Assembly: GCA_023853785.1 (NCBI GenBank)
Contig: JAJIRX010000859.1
Coordinates: 186,001 to 250,000, forward strand
Direction of reading: 5' to 3'
DNA length: 64,000 nt
From: Psilocybe azurescens
Lineage: Eukaryota; Basidiomycota; Agaricomycetes; Agaricales; Agrocybaceae
This document shows, in pieces, positions 22,976-35,300 of the stretch. The notes beneath the pieces are model-generated. The model was not told where the DNA came from, made no database searches, and saw only the letters and a program-made list of their open reading frames with translations. Made by a program: the position numbers and the translations under genes. The number at the start of each line of letters is the position of its first letter. Positions within the stretch are counted from its first letter, which is position 1.

Positions 22976-25879
22976 ATGGCCGCCATCGATTCAAATCGCG
23001 CTTTACACAAACCTTCTGGTCAACTGCAAGATGCGCCGGACGCCCTGGTCTACTTAAAACTCGTCAGATCGCTTCTGCAAATGGATTGGTCAACATTATA
23101 CTCCTTTCTCCTTCAAGTCCAGCATTGGTCACGGTACCAAGAGCCAGAGTATGTGATCAAGCCGCACTTAGAACACATACCATTGCTAAACGATCCTCAT
23201 AAAACAGTGTATCAAGGGAGAGAGATCTACACACCCGAGAGTGCGTCATCGAGATGGCCAAGATTCTCAGATTTCATCCAAAGCTGGTCTCTGGTTTGAA
23301 CGCTCTTCTACCACACGGACGTCTCGAGTGCTCAACTGCAGTGGAAGAGGTCAAATTCTTCGTTCTCGTCGATTCAAGCGGTGCTCGAATCCTCGGAACA
23401 TCCTACACGGAATACCCTATAGAATTCACCGACCAGAATCTCCGGAAGATCGTTATATTCGAGGAATGCTGGGCCCCGTTCCTCAAAGACAACTCGGATA
23501 GAGACTGGCTAACATGCGTTTCCGAGCTTCTTAAATTTGTGCGCCTCCATCTTTTTATACTGGATTCGCCTTATGAACATTTTTTTGCAGATATTGGATG
23601 ACCCATCTACTGAACCGTTCTGCAAACGTCGTGCCTATCGTTGCCTCCGCGAGTTGGCCATCTTGCCACCTTCAACTCTGATTCGTAACGTGGAACACGC
23701 AAGCTGCCCGCCCACGAAAGAGGCCGGAGGTGGATATGCAGATATTTATAAGGGATATGTGGGTAACACGCGGGTTTGTATACGTGTTTTGAAACCCAAG
23801 AAGGATCCCGAAAACATGGCTAAGGCAGGGGTTCCTGTTAAGAACAAGTTTTGCCTTCTCTCTAATCTGCCTACAGAATTTCTGCACTGAAGTATTGGTG
23901 TGGTCACAACTCCGCCACCCCAACATACTGCCCTTTTGGGGCGCAAGTATTGATTTATTTGCGTCCACACTTTGCTTTGTTACACCATGGATTCCAAACG
24001 GCAATCTAATGGAATATTTGAAAGTAAACCCCGACCATGATCGATACACTTCGGTAAGCACCTACTCATGTATTGTTAGACTAAAGCACTCAAACCTAAT
24101 CTTGCAACTTTTACAGATATGCGAGATTGTAGAAGGTATAAAATACCTCCATGAGCAGGATCCTCCTGTTGCGCATAGAGATATCAAAGGGGTATGTGGA
24201 CCTTCTGCAGTCTTTTCGACTTCATCCTCAAAGTTATACAGTCGAACGTTCTGGTACGCGATGACGGCGTTTGCTACCTCGCCGACTTTGGTCTTTCTTC
24301 CATCGAGGAAGAACACAAGCTGGTTCAGAGTAGCCCTAGCTTCAAGGGCACCCTTAACTGGGCTGCACCTGAGGTGTTCTATCCCCCCATGTCAGGGGAG
24401 CGAAACCATAGAGCAGCTGACGTGTATGCTCTAGGGTGTACAATCTATGAAGTACGTAATTGGACATTTCAACATTCTTCATTTTTTTAATGATATCCTT
24501 AAGATTTATATGGGAGTACCTCCTCACTGGGGGAAACTTCCATTAGTTGTGTCGAAGCTTGTTGGTTCGGATGCTGAACGACCATCCCTTCCTCCGGTAG
24601 GAAAATGGACCAACCAGGAGCTATCGCTCTGGTGGCTTGTCGGTCTTTGCTGGGAGGCGAACCCACAATCTCGGCCGGACATAAACCTAGTCAAGGGCTA
24701 CTTGCGAGATACAGGAGACTTCAAGCCTTCGCCCATGCATGAGCACAGCTTGCATTCAGTCACTGATAGTGCGGCCCAGAAGGATTTTGGAGATATCTTA
24801 GACCAAATCAAGATTTGGCTTGAGCATGAACTCAACCTCCCAGTATGTTACCCATTATCAGCCTCCTTGAATGAGGCACGCTGATCTCTGATGTATAGAC
24901 AAACCTCTCTCCAAGTCAGTCAAAGCTGGTTGATGACTCCCTTGAAGTATCGGAAGACAATGAGGCGTTCTATACGCCTAAAAGGGGCCCCGACTGGATG
25001 ATGCAGATGACCGCACAGACCTCTCGCCAACCGTTCGGACCTTTGCAGCTCAATATTGGTGGTACTCAACCAGCGACCTACGCCAACTTCCAAGGCTTGT
25101 TCACTCCGGATACACCGTCCATGCCCTTGGAGGCTCTTTGCTTGCAACGAGAGTATGTAACGACACCCGAACCGTCATCGACATCCTTCCATCAAACGAT
25201 ATCGATTCCTGGAACTCTTACCGTCCTCACACCCCCGTCCACTCCTTTTAGATTACGAGTACATTCGTTCCGGGACTCTGTTGTCGCTGGAAAATCGCCA
25301 GTAATTGCTCTCAGAACTGAAGCTCAAATGTTCGAGACACAAACAAATTTCTCACCTCCCCAGCTTGATACACAAGTGTCCATGTCCAAACCCATGGCAG
25401 CACCTTTTCCCTCTACCCCAACGCACTACGAGCGAAGGCCACTTAATAACGATGCTCAGATATCCCAGACAAGCACCGCTGTCCTGCCATATCAACCTAC
25501 TGCGCAAGCACCCGTGCCCAAATCGAAGTTACCCTTCCTTGTAATAAACCCAGCCCATCGATACATGAAATTGGCCGGCCCTCGCACTTATGCGTCATCT
25601 TCCAGCTTTTGCCCATCCCCCTTGAGTGAATCCATGCCATCGATTGTGCGGCCTACCAATTGTAATCCCAAATTTTGCATTGCATCCCGAGGACAAAGGC
25701 TTCTAGATAGCGCCACCACACCTTCTGTTCCAGAAGGTAGCGAGCCATCGCGACCGACTCTACGCACGCCCCTTCGGCCTAACGAATCCTCGGGCCTATC
25801 ACTTGCTTCTTCCATTGTCATTGTGCAGGATGATCATGATGACGAATATCAAATGCCACGTTTTCGACGTGGACACTGA
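22976..25879 (+). CDS. TKL-like protein kinase with N-terminal Sin3-type PAH domain and disordered tail
   Basis: Start ATG 22976 (MAAIDSNRA). Residues about 20-115 resemble a paired amphipathic helix domain: 'DALVYLKLVRSLL', 'LYSFLLQVQHW', 'IYTPE' ... 'VIEMAKILRFHPKLVSG' and 'LNALLP', in the order and spacing of Sin3 PAH repeats with an insert between helices 2 and 3. After a linker comes a kinase domain (about 235-500): glycine loop 'GGGYADIYKG', 'VCIRVLK' at beta-3 where Arg replaces the usual Lys, 'LRHPNILPFWG', catalytic loop 'HRDIKGSNVLV', 'LADFGLSS', 'WAAPEVF', and 'ADVYALGCTIYEI'. The last 300 residues or so are Ser/Pro/Thr-rich and probably disordered. About seven introns. Joining 'TPE' to 'VIEM' needs a one-base shift near 23238-23245, or else a 47-nt intron that would remove this part of the PAH. 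Kinase assignment is firm; PAH is inferred by pattern. Confidence 0.83.
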
Positions 25880-27655
25880 ATCAGAATCTCGCTGGCTTTT
25901 ACTCATTAACTTTGGATTCTGGAATTCGTGAAATCCGAAAAACGGGGCTTTTTCTCCATCTGTTTCATCTGGTTATGATCCTTTGAACTTGTTCTTTTCG
26001 ACCCTTCTGCATGCGGCCTCAGCGCTTCTGTTCACTCTTCTCTCGGTCACGGAGATTTCGGCCTCAAATTTCCGGGGTTCGGTGCCAAGGGCTGGATGTC
26101 CTATCATCTATAATCTGTGACAACACCATTATACACAATCATAACGCCGCTGACTGCCCGCAGACTCAGTCAACTATTATTCCTGGTAATGTCGATTTCT
26201 GGCCTCCATTTTCTGGCTTGTGCATGGTTTACATGTGCAGCTGATAACTTAACGTCTGCGTCTATCCACATCCATCAAGTCTTTTACCACGTTGCATCAT
26301 TCATGTCGTTCTTCAATCACATTGCATCCCACATCACACTTGGTCCCACCCAACGTATTTACCAGACATTCACGGCCGCTCGCGCGACACGTGTTATTGG
26401 TCTTCACCACAATTTGATTATTGGACATTTTCGTCTTGAGGCTATGTAACAGGATTTTTTTCACATACATACTCAGTCATCGCTTCAGTCGGTGTTGACC
26501 AATCTTCTATTATTTCGTTCAGGCTTTGACCCAGTCATTTCTACGTTATCTTCAAGCATTGCAGGCTCATGCCCATTTTTTGATATTCCTATCTTTGCTT
26601 TCTTCCATTCGAGTTTTTGACTAGCAAAACCATTCCTCTTCCTTAGCCGTTGCTTTCAAAACCACGCCTTTCATGATTGGCTTTTGTATTCAACTTTCAT
26701 AGCTGCCTTGACTTGAAGTCTTTGCTTTGTCTTCTCTGCGACAGTCGTCGTTATTCTCTTTTCTCTTTTGCACCCGAGCTTTTCTTAGGTATCTTGTAAC
26801 TTGTTACATGTGTTATCTCAGTTTTTGAGAACCGAAAATGGTCGATCTGATTTAACATTTCGTAATCTCATATGGGTATAATCCAACAACTTGCATAGCT
26901 CCTCCAGTTCAGGTTTTACATGTTTTCGTTGATGTAGACGGAGGAGAGTCCTAAGTATACTTCAAGGACAGGTCATATTGCAGTCATGAATTCACATTAT
27001 AGCCTTCATGACACAAAAATCATTTATCCGCTGCGGTGATCACTGTAAACAGCAAAAAACCTCGGCCTGCAGGTTGCTAGTTCATGCTAGTGCCATGCCG
27101 TGACAGGTCTTGACAGAGTGCGGGGTAGAGAAGCGGCTTTAAATATCTGCTATATTTTTGCGTGACAGACCAAACAAACGGATGACCCGCGAAAGTTTTT
27201 CTACACTTGCAAAAGGAATGTCAGGTCCCAAGCTGCGGATTTTCCCTCAGAAAGTCGAGTAATATGTCCATCATACATGGCTCGCATTTGAAGTACATTA
27301 ATATCAGTGGTGGAGTGGGAAGGAGGTATCACGACGGGAATTAACTATATTCTCATAACTCTGTCTCGTAAGGGTATAGATGAAGGTGGAGCGGGGAACG
27401 TTGAACATGGATGGTTTGGTTGTTATACATATATAGTGATCGTCGACAATGGTTGAGCCATAGGCTAATGCACCGGTATTTGTCCGCGTGCTTTTTCAGG
27501 CTTTTTCTCGCTTCCGTTTGTGGAGAGGAAGTTCGGTTTCGGAAGAAGAGCGAGTGTGGATAGAGATGGGTCTAGACTTCAGAACCGTGCGAGCGAATGA
27601 AAGGCGAATAGTAGATCATGAACGAGTTACGAAGTTAGAACCTAGAGACGAAGGT
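25880..27655. other. intergenic region
   Basis: This 1.78 kb stretch follows the kinase gene and ends at the 3' end of a small minus-strand gene. It is pyrimidine-rich between about 25900 and 26800, as expected for a long 3' UTR. Frames at 26117-26449 and 27488-27670 lack protein features. No repeat was noticed. Confidence 0.45.
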
Positions 27656-28057
27656 TCAGTACTTCCGTGATATCGGAATGGGTTTCGCTGGATTCCCCGA
27701 AGTATTGGACGGCGTTGAAGTCTTTTTCAGGACGTCACCAAGCTCTGGGATGGAAGCGTCTTTTGTGAATGGCTCGAATATACCCGCGGGACGCGGTGGA
27801 TACCCGTAGGGTACGGTAGGAGATCGCGATGAGCTGTTGAGAGGGGTTGGCAAGTGTGTATTCTGCGACTGTTGGACACTGTTGTTGGCATTGGAAGGAT
27901 ACGCATAGCCATAAGGCGAACTCTTGGGTACATTGCTCTGGTTGGCCTGAGAGCAGTTGGTAAACGGATGGACGGCAAACGGATCAAAATTCGATAATGT
28001 CGATGAAGGGCTCGGAGGCGACCCTGACTCGGTGGAGGAGGACGATGAGAATGACAT
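27656..28057 (-). CDS. small Ser/Pro-rich protein, unrecognised
   Basis: Single-exon frame of 133 codons, start ATG at 28057, stop TGA at 27656-27658. The product begins with a Ser-rich run and holds Pro/Ser/Asn-rich low-complexity sequence ('SPYGYAYPS', 'VPYGYPPRPAGIFEPF'). It ends with a more protein-like segment, 'DASIPELGDVLKKTSTPS', and a basic tail. No signal peptide, membrane helix or known domain is visible. The biased composition and the YGYP repeats argue for a real disordered protein, but the call rests on frame length and composition only. Confidence 0.55.
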   Translation of the reverse strand: MSFSSSSSTESGSPPSPSSTLSNFDPFAVHPFTNCSQANQSNVPKSSPYGYAYPSNANNSVQQSQNTHLPTPLNSSSRSPTVPYGYPPRPAGIFEPFTKDASIPELGDVLKKTSTPSNTSGNPAKPIPISRKY

Positions 28058-30843
28058 TGTAGAGAGTACGTCGAAGATGGTTGCACTGAAGAGGATGAGG
28101 TGAGGGTGGTATAGGTGTAAATGTTATGGAACGCTCGGTGGTAGTGACTTCTTGTCAGAGGGGTTGTTGTGTCAAGGAGATTTGGTCTTTGACTTTATAT
28201 AGCTTCCTAGAAAAGCATTTATTGCTTGTTCCACAGATCTCGGATCCTAAGTACCTCACAGTATCAACGAGGTATTACCCCATGTCCTGCGATTTCTGGC
28301 ACACTTCTATACGTCGGGCCGAACAACACATCAACTTATGTTGTGGCATTTAGAAGTTTGGCAGGATGCTCGTAGTGCCTTCTGGATTGAAAACATCTGC
28401 CACAAGGTAGTCACAAAGAGGCCGGATAAGTATGCGGCGATGGAAGGATTAAACAAGAATCTCGCCTATCGTGACCAATTTGTGCTCTGTTGGAAGGGAA
28501 ACTGAAGGTCAGCTGTGTTCGTGGCTCCCCCCGTGGGGAATTCCCTCCGAATGTTTGTGGGGTTCAAAGTGTGCCTGAGACTATGAAACGTTATCTGCAC
28601 GAACTCGGGTAGAACATGCTGAAATTTGACTTCAAGTCGTGGGCCAGTACCTGTTTAGGTACAGGCGTATGCAAGTTCCGGGCGAAGGGCGCGCAACACT
28701 CCACGTATTCAGCCTTGGGTTCCAATTCAATGAACAAATTCGCATGCTTTGATATTTCACAAACAATGGTGATTGCGGGAGAGTGTAGCGGCTTTCAGTA
28801 GTAGAGATCGATTGTACTGACAAGAATAGGTTAAACCCAGTGATGCCCGTTGGCCCATTGTTGACTATCAAGGTCACGCGACCTTTTGGCGACCTTCTCA
28901 GAACCTTGGCCCTTACCAGCCTTACCCCAAATTTACTATTGCCAAACCTCACCTCCTGAAATAGATCGGGGACGATAGAAAATTTGATACGATTAGGTTT
29001 CGGACCGTCACGTCTCGTATTGTAGTTTGTTGGCCACTTGGCCTGCGGAATAGCACCCTGCCGCTGGCCACTGGAGGTTAGGCAGTAGTCTAGGATCAGG
29101 ATTGGTAAGAAATGATGAAAAATGTCGGAAAATTCATGTGGTTGCTATACATACATTGCAATCTGGACGACCAAGAGGTCGATATCGTTCGACACTCGGA
29201 AATCTGTCGGTTGAAATCCTGCAGCAATCAGGGGCCAAGAAATGCCAAAGAAGTGCCGGAACTTGGAAGTAATTGAACGAGTCTTCGCATCTGGGTGCCC
29301 GAGTCGGAGCAGATCTGTTACCCGGTGGAGGTTTTGCAACATGGCTGCTAAAAAAGAATTGGATGCAGCGAGGCTGAACGTTTTTTTTTTTTTAGAAACG
29401 GAGATATCGTCCGATTGCAAGCACTTCTGCGGTGGAAGCGATAAGCTGTTGATCCCAAGTGATTTAAGTCGAATAAATGTAGATATTCCTGCAGTCCATT
29501 GAAGCTTTTTGAGTAGTTAATTAAAAAATCGTGATAGACCCTCTAGGGAGGTGTGGGGATTTGTTGCCAAAATAGCTATTAATGGCAAGGTCATTCGGAA
29601 AGAATGGAACATATGCCAGAGTGTATCCCATTATCCATCCAAACTGATAAGACACCGGGAAAGTGAAGGTCGAGTTTATGCTAATGCACAACAGCGTGAA
29701 CCCGATCCATCGTTATCTCTTTTCTTCCTGAAATGGAAGGCTCATCTTCGAAGAAAGCATACCATAGTCGCAGCCTCTTGACATTTAGATTATAACCGGA
29801 CCGCCAGCAAAGAACCAACATAACCTCCTATGATTCTGGTGTACATTGGTCTGCTGACGCGGGCAAATCGGTTGAGCGACATATAGGCAACCTCGAGCGC
29901 CAAAATAGCATTCCTTTGGAGCCGATGCTGGCCAATGAGAATGGGCGCTCCAAGTCCAACAGGCGAAACATACCCATGGATGGAAGGACACGTGTCGAGG
30001 CAATCTGAAGGGTGTACACCCTGCGGTTTAGACCAGGAGAGACAAGGAGAATCCTGTTCAGCTGTTGCTTACCCTTTTCTCGCTCAGAAACAGAAAATCT
30101 GTAACTGTGTATTCAAAAAGACCAGAGAAACCCCGATATATCTGACATCATAGCAAACATCTCCGAGTTTGCGGATGTATCTGGTATCGGGGCCCGAAAA
30201 TCATTTCGACGATTTTGGTGCCAGTCTTTGCACGAGGTCTCAATGGTGTGATGGTGTATTTCGGGCCTGCGACGTTGAGTCGTGCTTTCAGGGCTCCAAG
30301 ACAGAGACACGGCCGATAATTTTAAGTATTCCCCACGTCACCATGTCGCCACATCTTCAGCTCGGAGAAATATGCTGCGCAATGTTTCCTGTTCACCATA
30401 GAGTCCCACAACTTTTCCAGTCTTTTGGGTCCCATCGTCCAGGCAGTAAGACAAAAACGCATTCATTCCCCAGGGAAAGTTACACAGAGCGTTGAGAGAG
30501 TTATCCCAACTAAGTTCGACAGTGTTGCAAAGTTTTGCCATGGTCGATATTGCCTGAACATCTGGGAGGAGGCCCTAGCTTGCCCTAGCGTCGTTTGGTA
30601 AAGGTCATTGCGTCAGAAGGGCCCAAGCGTCGTTGAGAGTCATGACAAGCAATAGATGGAGCAAACCAGGCAATAGGTGAGAAACAAGGAAAGCGTCGTC
30701 GTCCAAGGTCAATTAAAGTTAAAACGTTGAGGATTCAACGTTCAGCGTTCAGCGTTATGGTGTTCGTATAGTCATCGCGGGAATTACCGGGCGTTCACGG
30801 TGGAGTCGAGACTAACCAACCAAGCGAGACAAATCGCAAGCAA
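28058..30843. other. gene-poor intergenic region
   Basis: This 2.8 kb stretch has only short frames on both strands and none has domain-like sequence. A 12-bp T run lies at about 29381-29392 and a small hairpin (GTACCT-gttt-AGGTAC) near 28649. No transposon ends or gene relics could be identified with confidence. Confidence 0.45.
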
Positions 30844-32350
30844 TCACAAAGATAATGAAGACACAAAAAATGAGTTCACACAAAACGAATAGATTAGATA
30901 CAATAAATTTTCTTTAATAAACACATAACACACACACACAAAAAGGTAACGAAAAGAAAAGAGAAATGGGCGCAATTTTTGCAATTTTTTGTTGGCCCTT
31001 GGTTCGTTGTTGGAGAGAGATTCGTTAATTTTGGAAAACAGGAGCTGATTCTGGGACTGGGATGGGGACTGGGACTGGAATGGGATTGGAATGGGGATTG
31101 GAATGGGATGGAACTGGGAATGAGATGGGATGGGAATGTTGCAATTGGATATTTGGATAGTGATTATGAAACAAAGAAAAACAGAAAGGAAAAAAACCCA
31201 TGATGATTTATAGGACAGGCAGAACAATGGGATGGATGGGGAAAGAATTGTGCAATTGATTGGGGAATGATGATGGATTGTGGATGATTGGAAAGCTGGA
31301 AGGACTGGAAGGCAGAAATCAAAGACTGGAAAGGTACGGGTTGGGTTGGAGACGAGTAAGGCAGGCAAGCAGGGCAATGTATACAATTTTACAATTCGAT
31401 TGGATTTTGGAATTGGAAGAACTGGAAGGCTGATGGAAGACAAATACAGTGGTTTTTCGGTAGGCAATTTCAATTGGGTTCTGTTATGGCACTCTTGGAG
31501 AGTTTTAGCGAAGGTTTGGTGATTTGTCTCCAATTTTGTTGGAGATAGTCGCATAAGAGTGCGAGGAGAAAAAATTGCGAATCGGGTTGATTCGTTCGTT
31601 CGCAAAATGGTGATGATGACGACGATGATGATGATGAATCGGAACCAGAATATGAATGGTCGACCTCGACCGTAGACACAAAAGGCCAAAATTAAAATAA
31701 TATCCACTCGTTAATCGGTGGTCGATGGCGGGCAAGCATGGGGATAGGGGATAGGGGATAGAGATGCGAAAAGCGACAGGGCGAGTGAGCATGTGAGAGC
31801 CGAAAACCCCTCTAAGGTTTGTCGAGAGATAGTCTGCCACGACGACAGATACTTTTGTTCCCTTGTCTAGCCGAAAAGAAAAGAAAAAGAAACCGAAAAA
31901 GACAATAAAATTAGGAACCGGAGAGAGGAAGATGAAAAAAAGACAAAGAAAGGCAAAAGGGCGATGATTTTTATATAGCACAGAGAGGCAACGAAAAGAC
32001 ATAATAACAAAAACCAAAAAATTCCAAGTCGCGGTCATTCATACTTGAACGACGACCCCACGACGCATGATAATAACAAGAAAAAGACACAATGAAAAAA
32101 GAACGAGATTGAGAGAAGGTGGCAGTATGATCATAAGCGGAGGAAGGTGTTGTCTTGTTGAGAAATGAATGGTATGATGGATTGCATGTTGTTCCAAAAG
32201 TGAGACCCATACAAGAAAAAAAATTCAAGATGTAAATCACCGGAGAGAGAAACAATCAAAACAATGACGGATGCAGGAAAAGCAGAGGCATTTGAAGGGC
32301 GCGCACAAAGTTCAATGAGGTCGAACATGCGCGCACGCACGCGCATACAC
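30844..32350. other. low-complexity 3' flank (probable long 3' UTR) of the AT-hook gene
   Basis: This 1.5 kb stretch downstream of the AT-hook gene is strongly purine-biased on the plus strand (pyrimidine-rich in the sense of the gene). It includes an AC dinucleotide run near 30929-30941, G-rich repeats near 31050-31135 and 31738-31760, and GAT trinucleotide runs near 31610-31640. The 287-codon frame at 30844-31707 (-) reflects this bias and is not a credible protein. Confidence 0.5.
31050..31135 (+). repeat. degenerate TGGGA(N) tandem repeat with a G-quadruplex motif
   Basis: About 14 irregular copies of TGGGA/TGGAAT units occur. The segment 31053-31073 has four runs of at least three G separated by 2-3 nt, meeting the standard G3+N1-7 pattern on the plus strand. 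It lies in the probable 3' UTR of the minus-strand AT-hook gene, so the transcript would carry the C-rich complement and the quadruplex would form in DNA only. Confidence 0.7.
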
Positions 32351-35300
32351 CTACAAATTCAAAGGCGGCACACCCGCAGCGAAAAAGTTCGAGCGCTGCG
32401 TACCACTCGTGCTCCTCGCTTTCGCATTCGGATGATGATGATGATGCACATGGAACGCCTGGCCATGGTGCGGCACATGCGCAAGATGCGGCGCGTGCGG
32501 CGCCCCATAGCTCTTCCTCTTCATCAGCTTGCGCTCCCGTCTCTGCTCCTTGCGGTTCTTCTGGTTCTGCTGCTGCTGGTACTGCTGGTACTGTTGGTTC
32601 TGCTGTTGCTGTTGCTGTTGCTGTTGCTGCAGCTGGGACCCAAAGGCCGAAGACGAAGAAGGCAGCGGCGACGCAGGCGCAGACGCGCTCGCGCTTCCCA
32701 AAGGCAGAATCAACGGCGACGACATCGTAGACCCGCCCATCATAATCCTCCTCCTCTTCGCCAACTTATCGCTCCCCCTCGTCCTCGCCCCACTCCCACT
32801 TCCACCCGCAGCCGCACCCCCAACCCGCCAAAGCCCAGCCCCAGCCCCAGCCTCCCCGCGCCAAACGGACTGCTCTTCATCACATTTCCATAATCCGCAC
32901 TGGAGCTGGGCGTGTGCATCCCTCCCATACCCATGCCCATGCCCATGCCCATACCCATGCCTCCCCATCCGCTCTCTCGTGTCTGGCGGAACGCACCAAC
33001 AGAGATCATATCCCAGCGCGCAAGGTTCTTATGCACATGCACATTCTCCTCTTGCTGGTGCTGGTGCTGCTGTTGATCGCGCGCAGAAAATGACGACGAC
33101 GCCTCGCCGTTACTAAGGGTGGCACTCGATTCGACACTTGCATCGGCGTTTGAAGAATGCAGGCCAGCATAATCGCTCTTGCTGCCGCTCGCGCCCTGCA
33201 CATCCTCCGGATCGTCCAGGAAACTCGCCTCCAAGACATCGTCCAGCTGAATAGGCTTCGTATCTTGGATAGCGCCGATTTCACCAGCGCCGGCGTCAAC
33301 GCTCGCCGCCGCATCCTCACCGCCATTCATATCCGAATTGGCGCTCGCAGCAGCAACAGCAGCTACCGATGAGAGCAGTAACTCCAGAGGCGACCGCTCG
33401 TCAGCAGCAGAGGGCGAGGCAGGATCCATGTTCGGATCGTTCGCGAGGACGCTGATGCTTCCGGCTGCCGTTGATGACGATGACGGTGGTGGTGCGTCCG
33501 CGATGCTGCCAGTGCTGGATATGGACGCGCTGAGGGTGTGTAGATGCCTGCGCAAGAGATGCTCGACCTGGAGAGAAGCATAGAAGAAGAAAAAGCACGC
33601 GTTAGTGCCTGGTTTCTTCGCGTGATAGAAGTCATAGATAATGGACAATCGTGGAAGGAATGGGATAATAGACAATTGTAGAAGGAATGGATAATGAAAA
33701 GATAGAAGTAGAAGTAGAACAGATAACGAAATCGCACATCCATGAATCACGTCGTCGAAAAACACGCGTCCCCAACCGAGGAAGACCCAAAAAAAGAACG
33801 AGCAAAAAAAAAGAAAAAAAAGGGGAAATGAATGCATATATATAAAAGAGCAACTCACAGCACTGAATCCACCCATGCCATCAGGACTCCCCAGCGTCGT
33901 CGTCGTCGCCGCCCTCCTCCGTCTACCCGCAAACCGTGGATGCGGGCTCGGCACGTCCGCGCCCTTGTGATCGTCCCCAATCACCGCCTGGCGCGTCTCC
34001 CTCGTCGGCGAGAACACACCCTGCCTCGGTCCTACCGGGCCCTTCTTCTTCTTGCCCCCTTTGCTTTTTCTTCTTCCTCGAGCCGTTGATATTATTGCTG
34101 TTCGTCTTCACGGTGTGCTTGGTGTTCTTCTTCGCAGCGGTGTTGTTCGCGCTCTTCTTGGCGTGCGCATGGGCGTTGTTGTGCTTGTTGATGATATGTA
34201 TGTTCTTCCCGCCCACGCTCAGACTCTCGTCCCACCCCGTCGCAGCAGTCGCGGTCGCGACCCCGCTCCCCTTCTTCATCCTCCGACTCAGCTTGTTCGT
34301 CATCGCCTTGATCATCCTTTCATCGCACGCGTACCCATCGCCCTCCTCAAACTCGCTCATCGTCTCCAGGTCGCTCCCGCTGCTGCTCTCCATGACCACA
34401 TCCATCATATCATCCTCATCCATTTCCTCCTCCTCAGACGAATCATCCTCCTCATCAAACACCGCCTCATCCGAATCATAAAACACAACCCTCCCCTGCA
34501 AAATATCCAACGCGCTCGGGCCCGGCGCACTGCTCTCTCCCGCCGCGCCGCCCAGTCCGCTCCAGCTGCCCCAGCCGCCAGCCCCCATCTCCGCCGTCTC
34601 CTCTCGCGCCCCTCCTCCTCCTCCCTCCTCCTCCGCCCAGGGCTAACCGCCGGACTGCTCACGGTGCTCAGCGGGTTGATCGCGGACACCGACATCGGGA
34701 GGCTGAACAGCCGCATCGCGCGCTCGTTCGGCAGGTCGTTCTCGCCCACGAGCTCCTCGTCCGTCGTGTCGCCCTCGCCCTCCAGCTCGCCGTCCTCCTC
34801 CTCGTACCCGCCTTCCGAGTGCATGTCCATATCGACATCGCTGTCTCCCCGCCCGCGAAGGCGGTCGTCGTCCCCGTACACACTCGTCGCTGCGCTGCTC
34901 GTCGCCGATGTAGCGGTGTCCGCGAACCGGCTCGCGTCCGCCTCGAACTCGATGTCGACGATGTTCTGCGTGTCCCCGACGCCGTTCGTGAATACGATCT
35001 GCCCGTCCCAGCCCTGCGTGACCTCGAACGGCAGCGCCTCGAGCTCCGCGCGGCGCTGCATCCTCCGCTGCATGCTCCCGCGCTCGGTGAAATCGGACGC
35101 CGCGCATGATATGTCCGACTGGTCGCCTTCTTCGCCCATGGACAGAGAGAACGACGAGGCCTTGGCCCGGTGCTTGGCGCCGAAGGCGGCTTTGGCGGGA
35201 ACAGACCGCTCGCTCTTGGACGAGATCGAGTCTGTGTCAGATAGGTTGGCGAAGAACAAATCAGCGTCGAAGCTCGACTCGTCTTCCTCCTCCTCCGACC

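Noticed and set aside
30737..30761. Short GTTCAGC direct repeats as part of a CRISPR-like or regulatory array
   Set aside because: Only two to three 7-bp units without spacers; ordinary simple sequence in a eukaryotic genome.
30844..31707. 287-codon minus-strand open frame rich in Phe, Ser, Pro and Ile
   Set aside because: The frame is produced by the pyrimidine-rich, low-complexity 3' flank; it shows dipeptide and tetrapeptide repeats from simple sequence and no protein features.
32264..32893. 209-codon plus-strand frame rich in Leu and Arg
   Set aside because: It is antisense to the polyglutamine and Gly-rich C-terminus of the AT-hook gene; the Leu run is the complement of CAG repeats.
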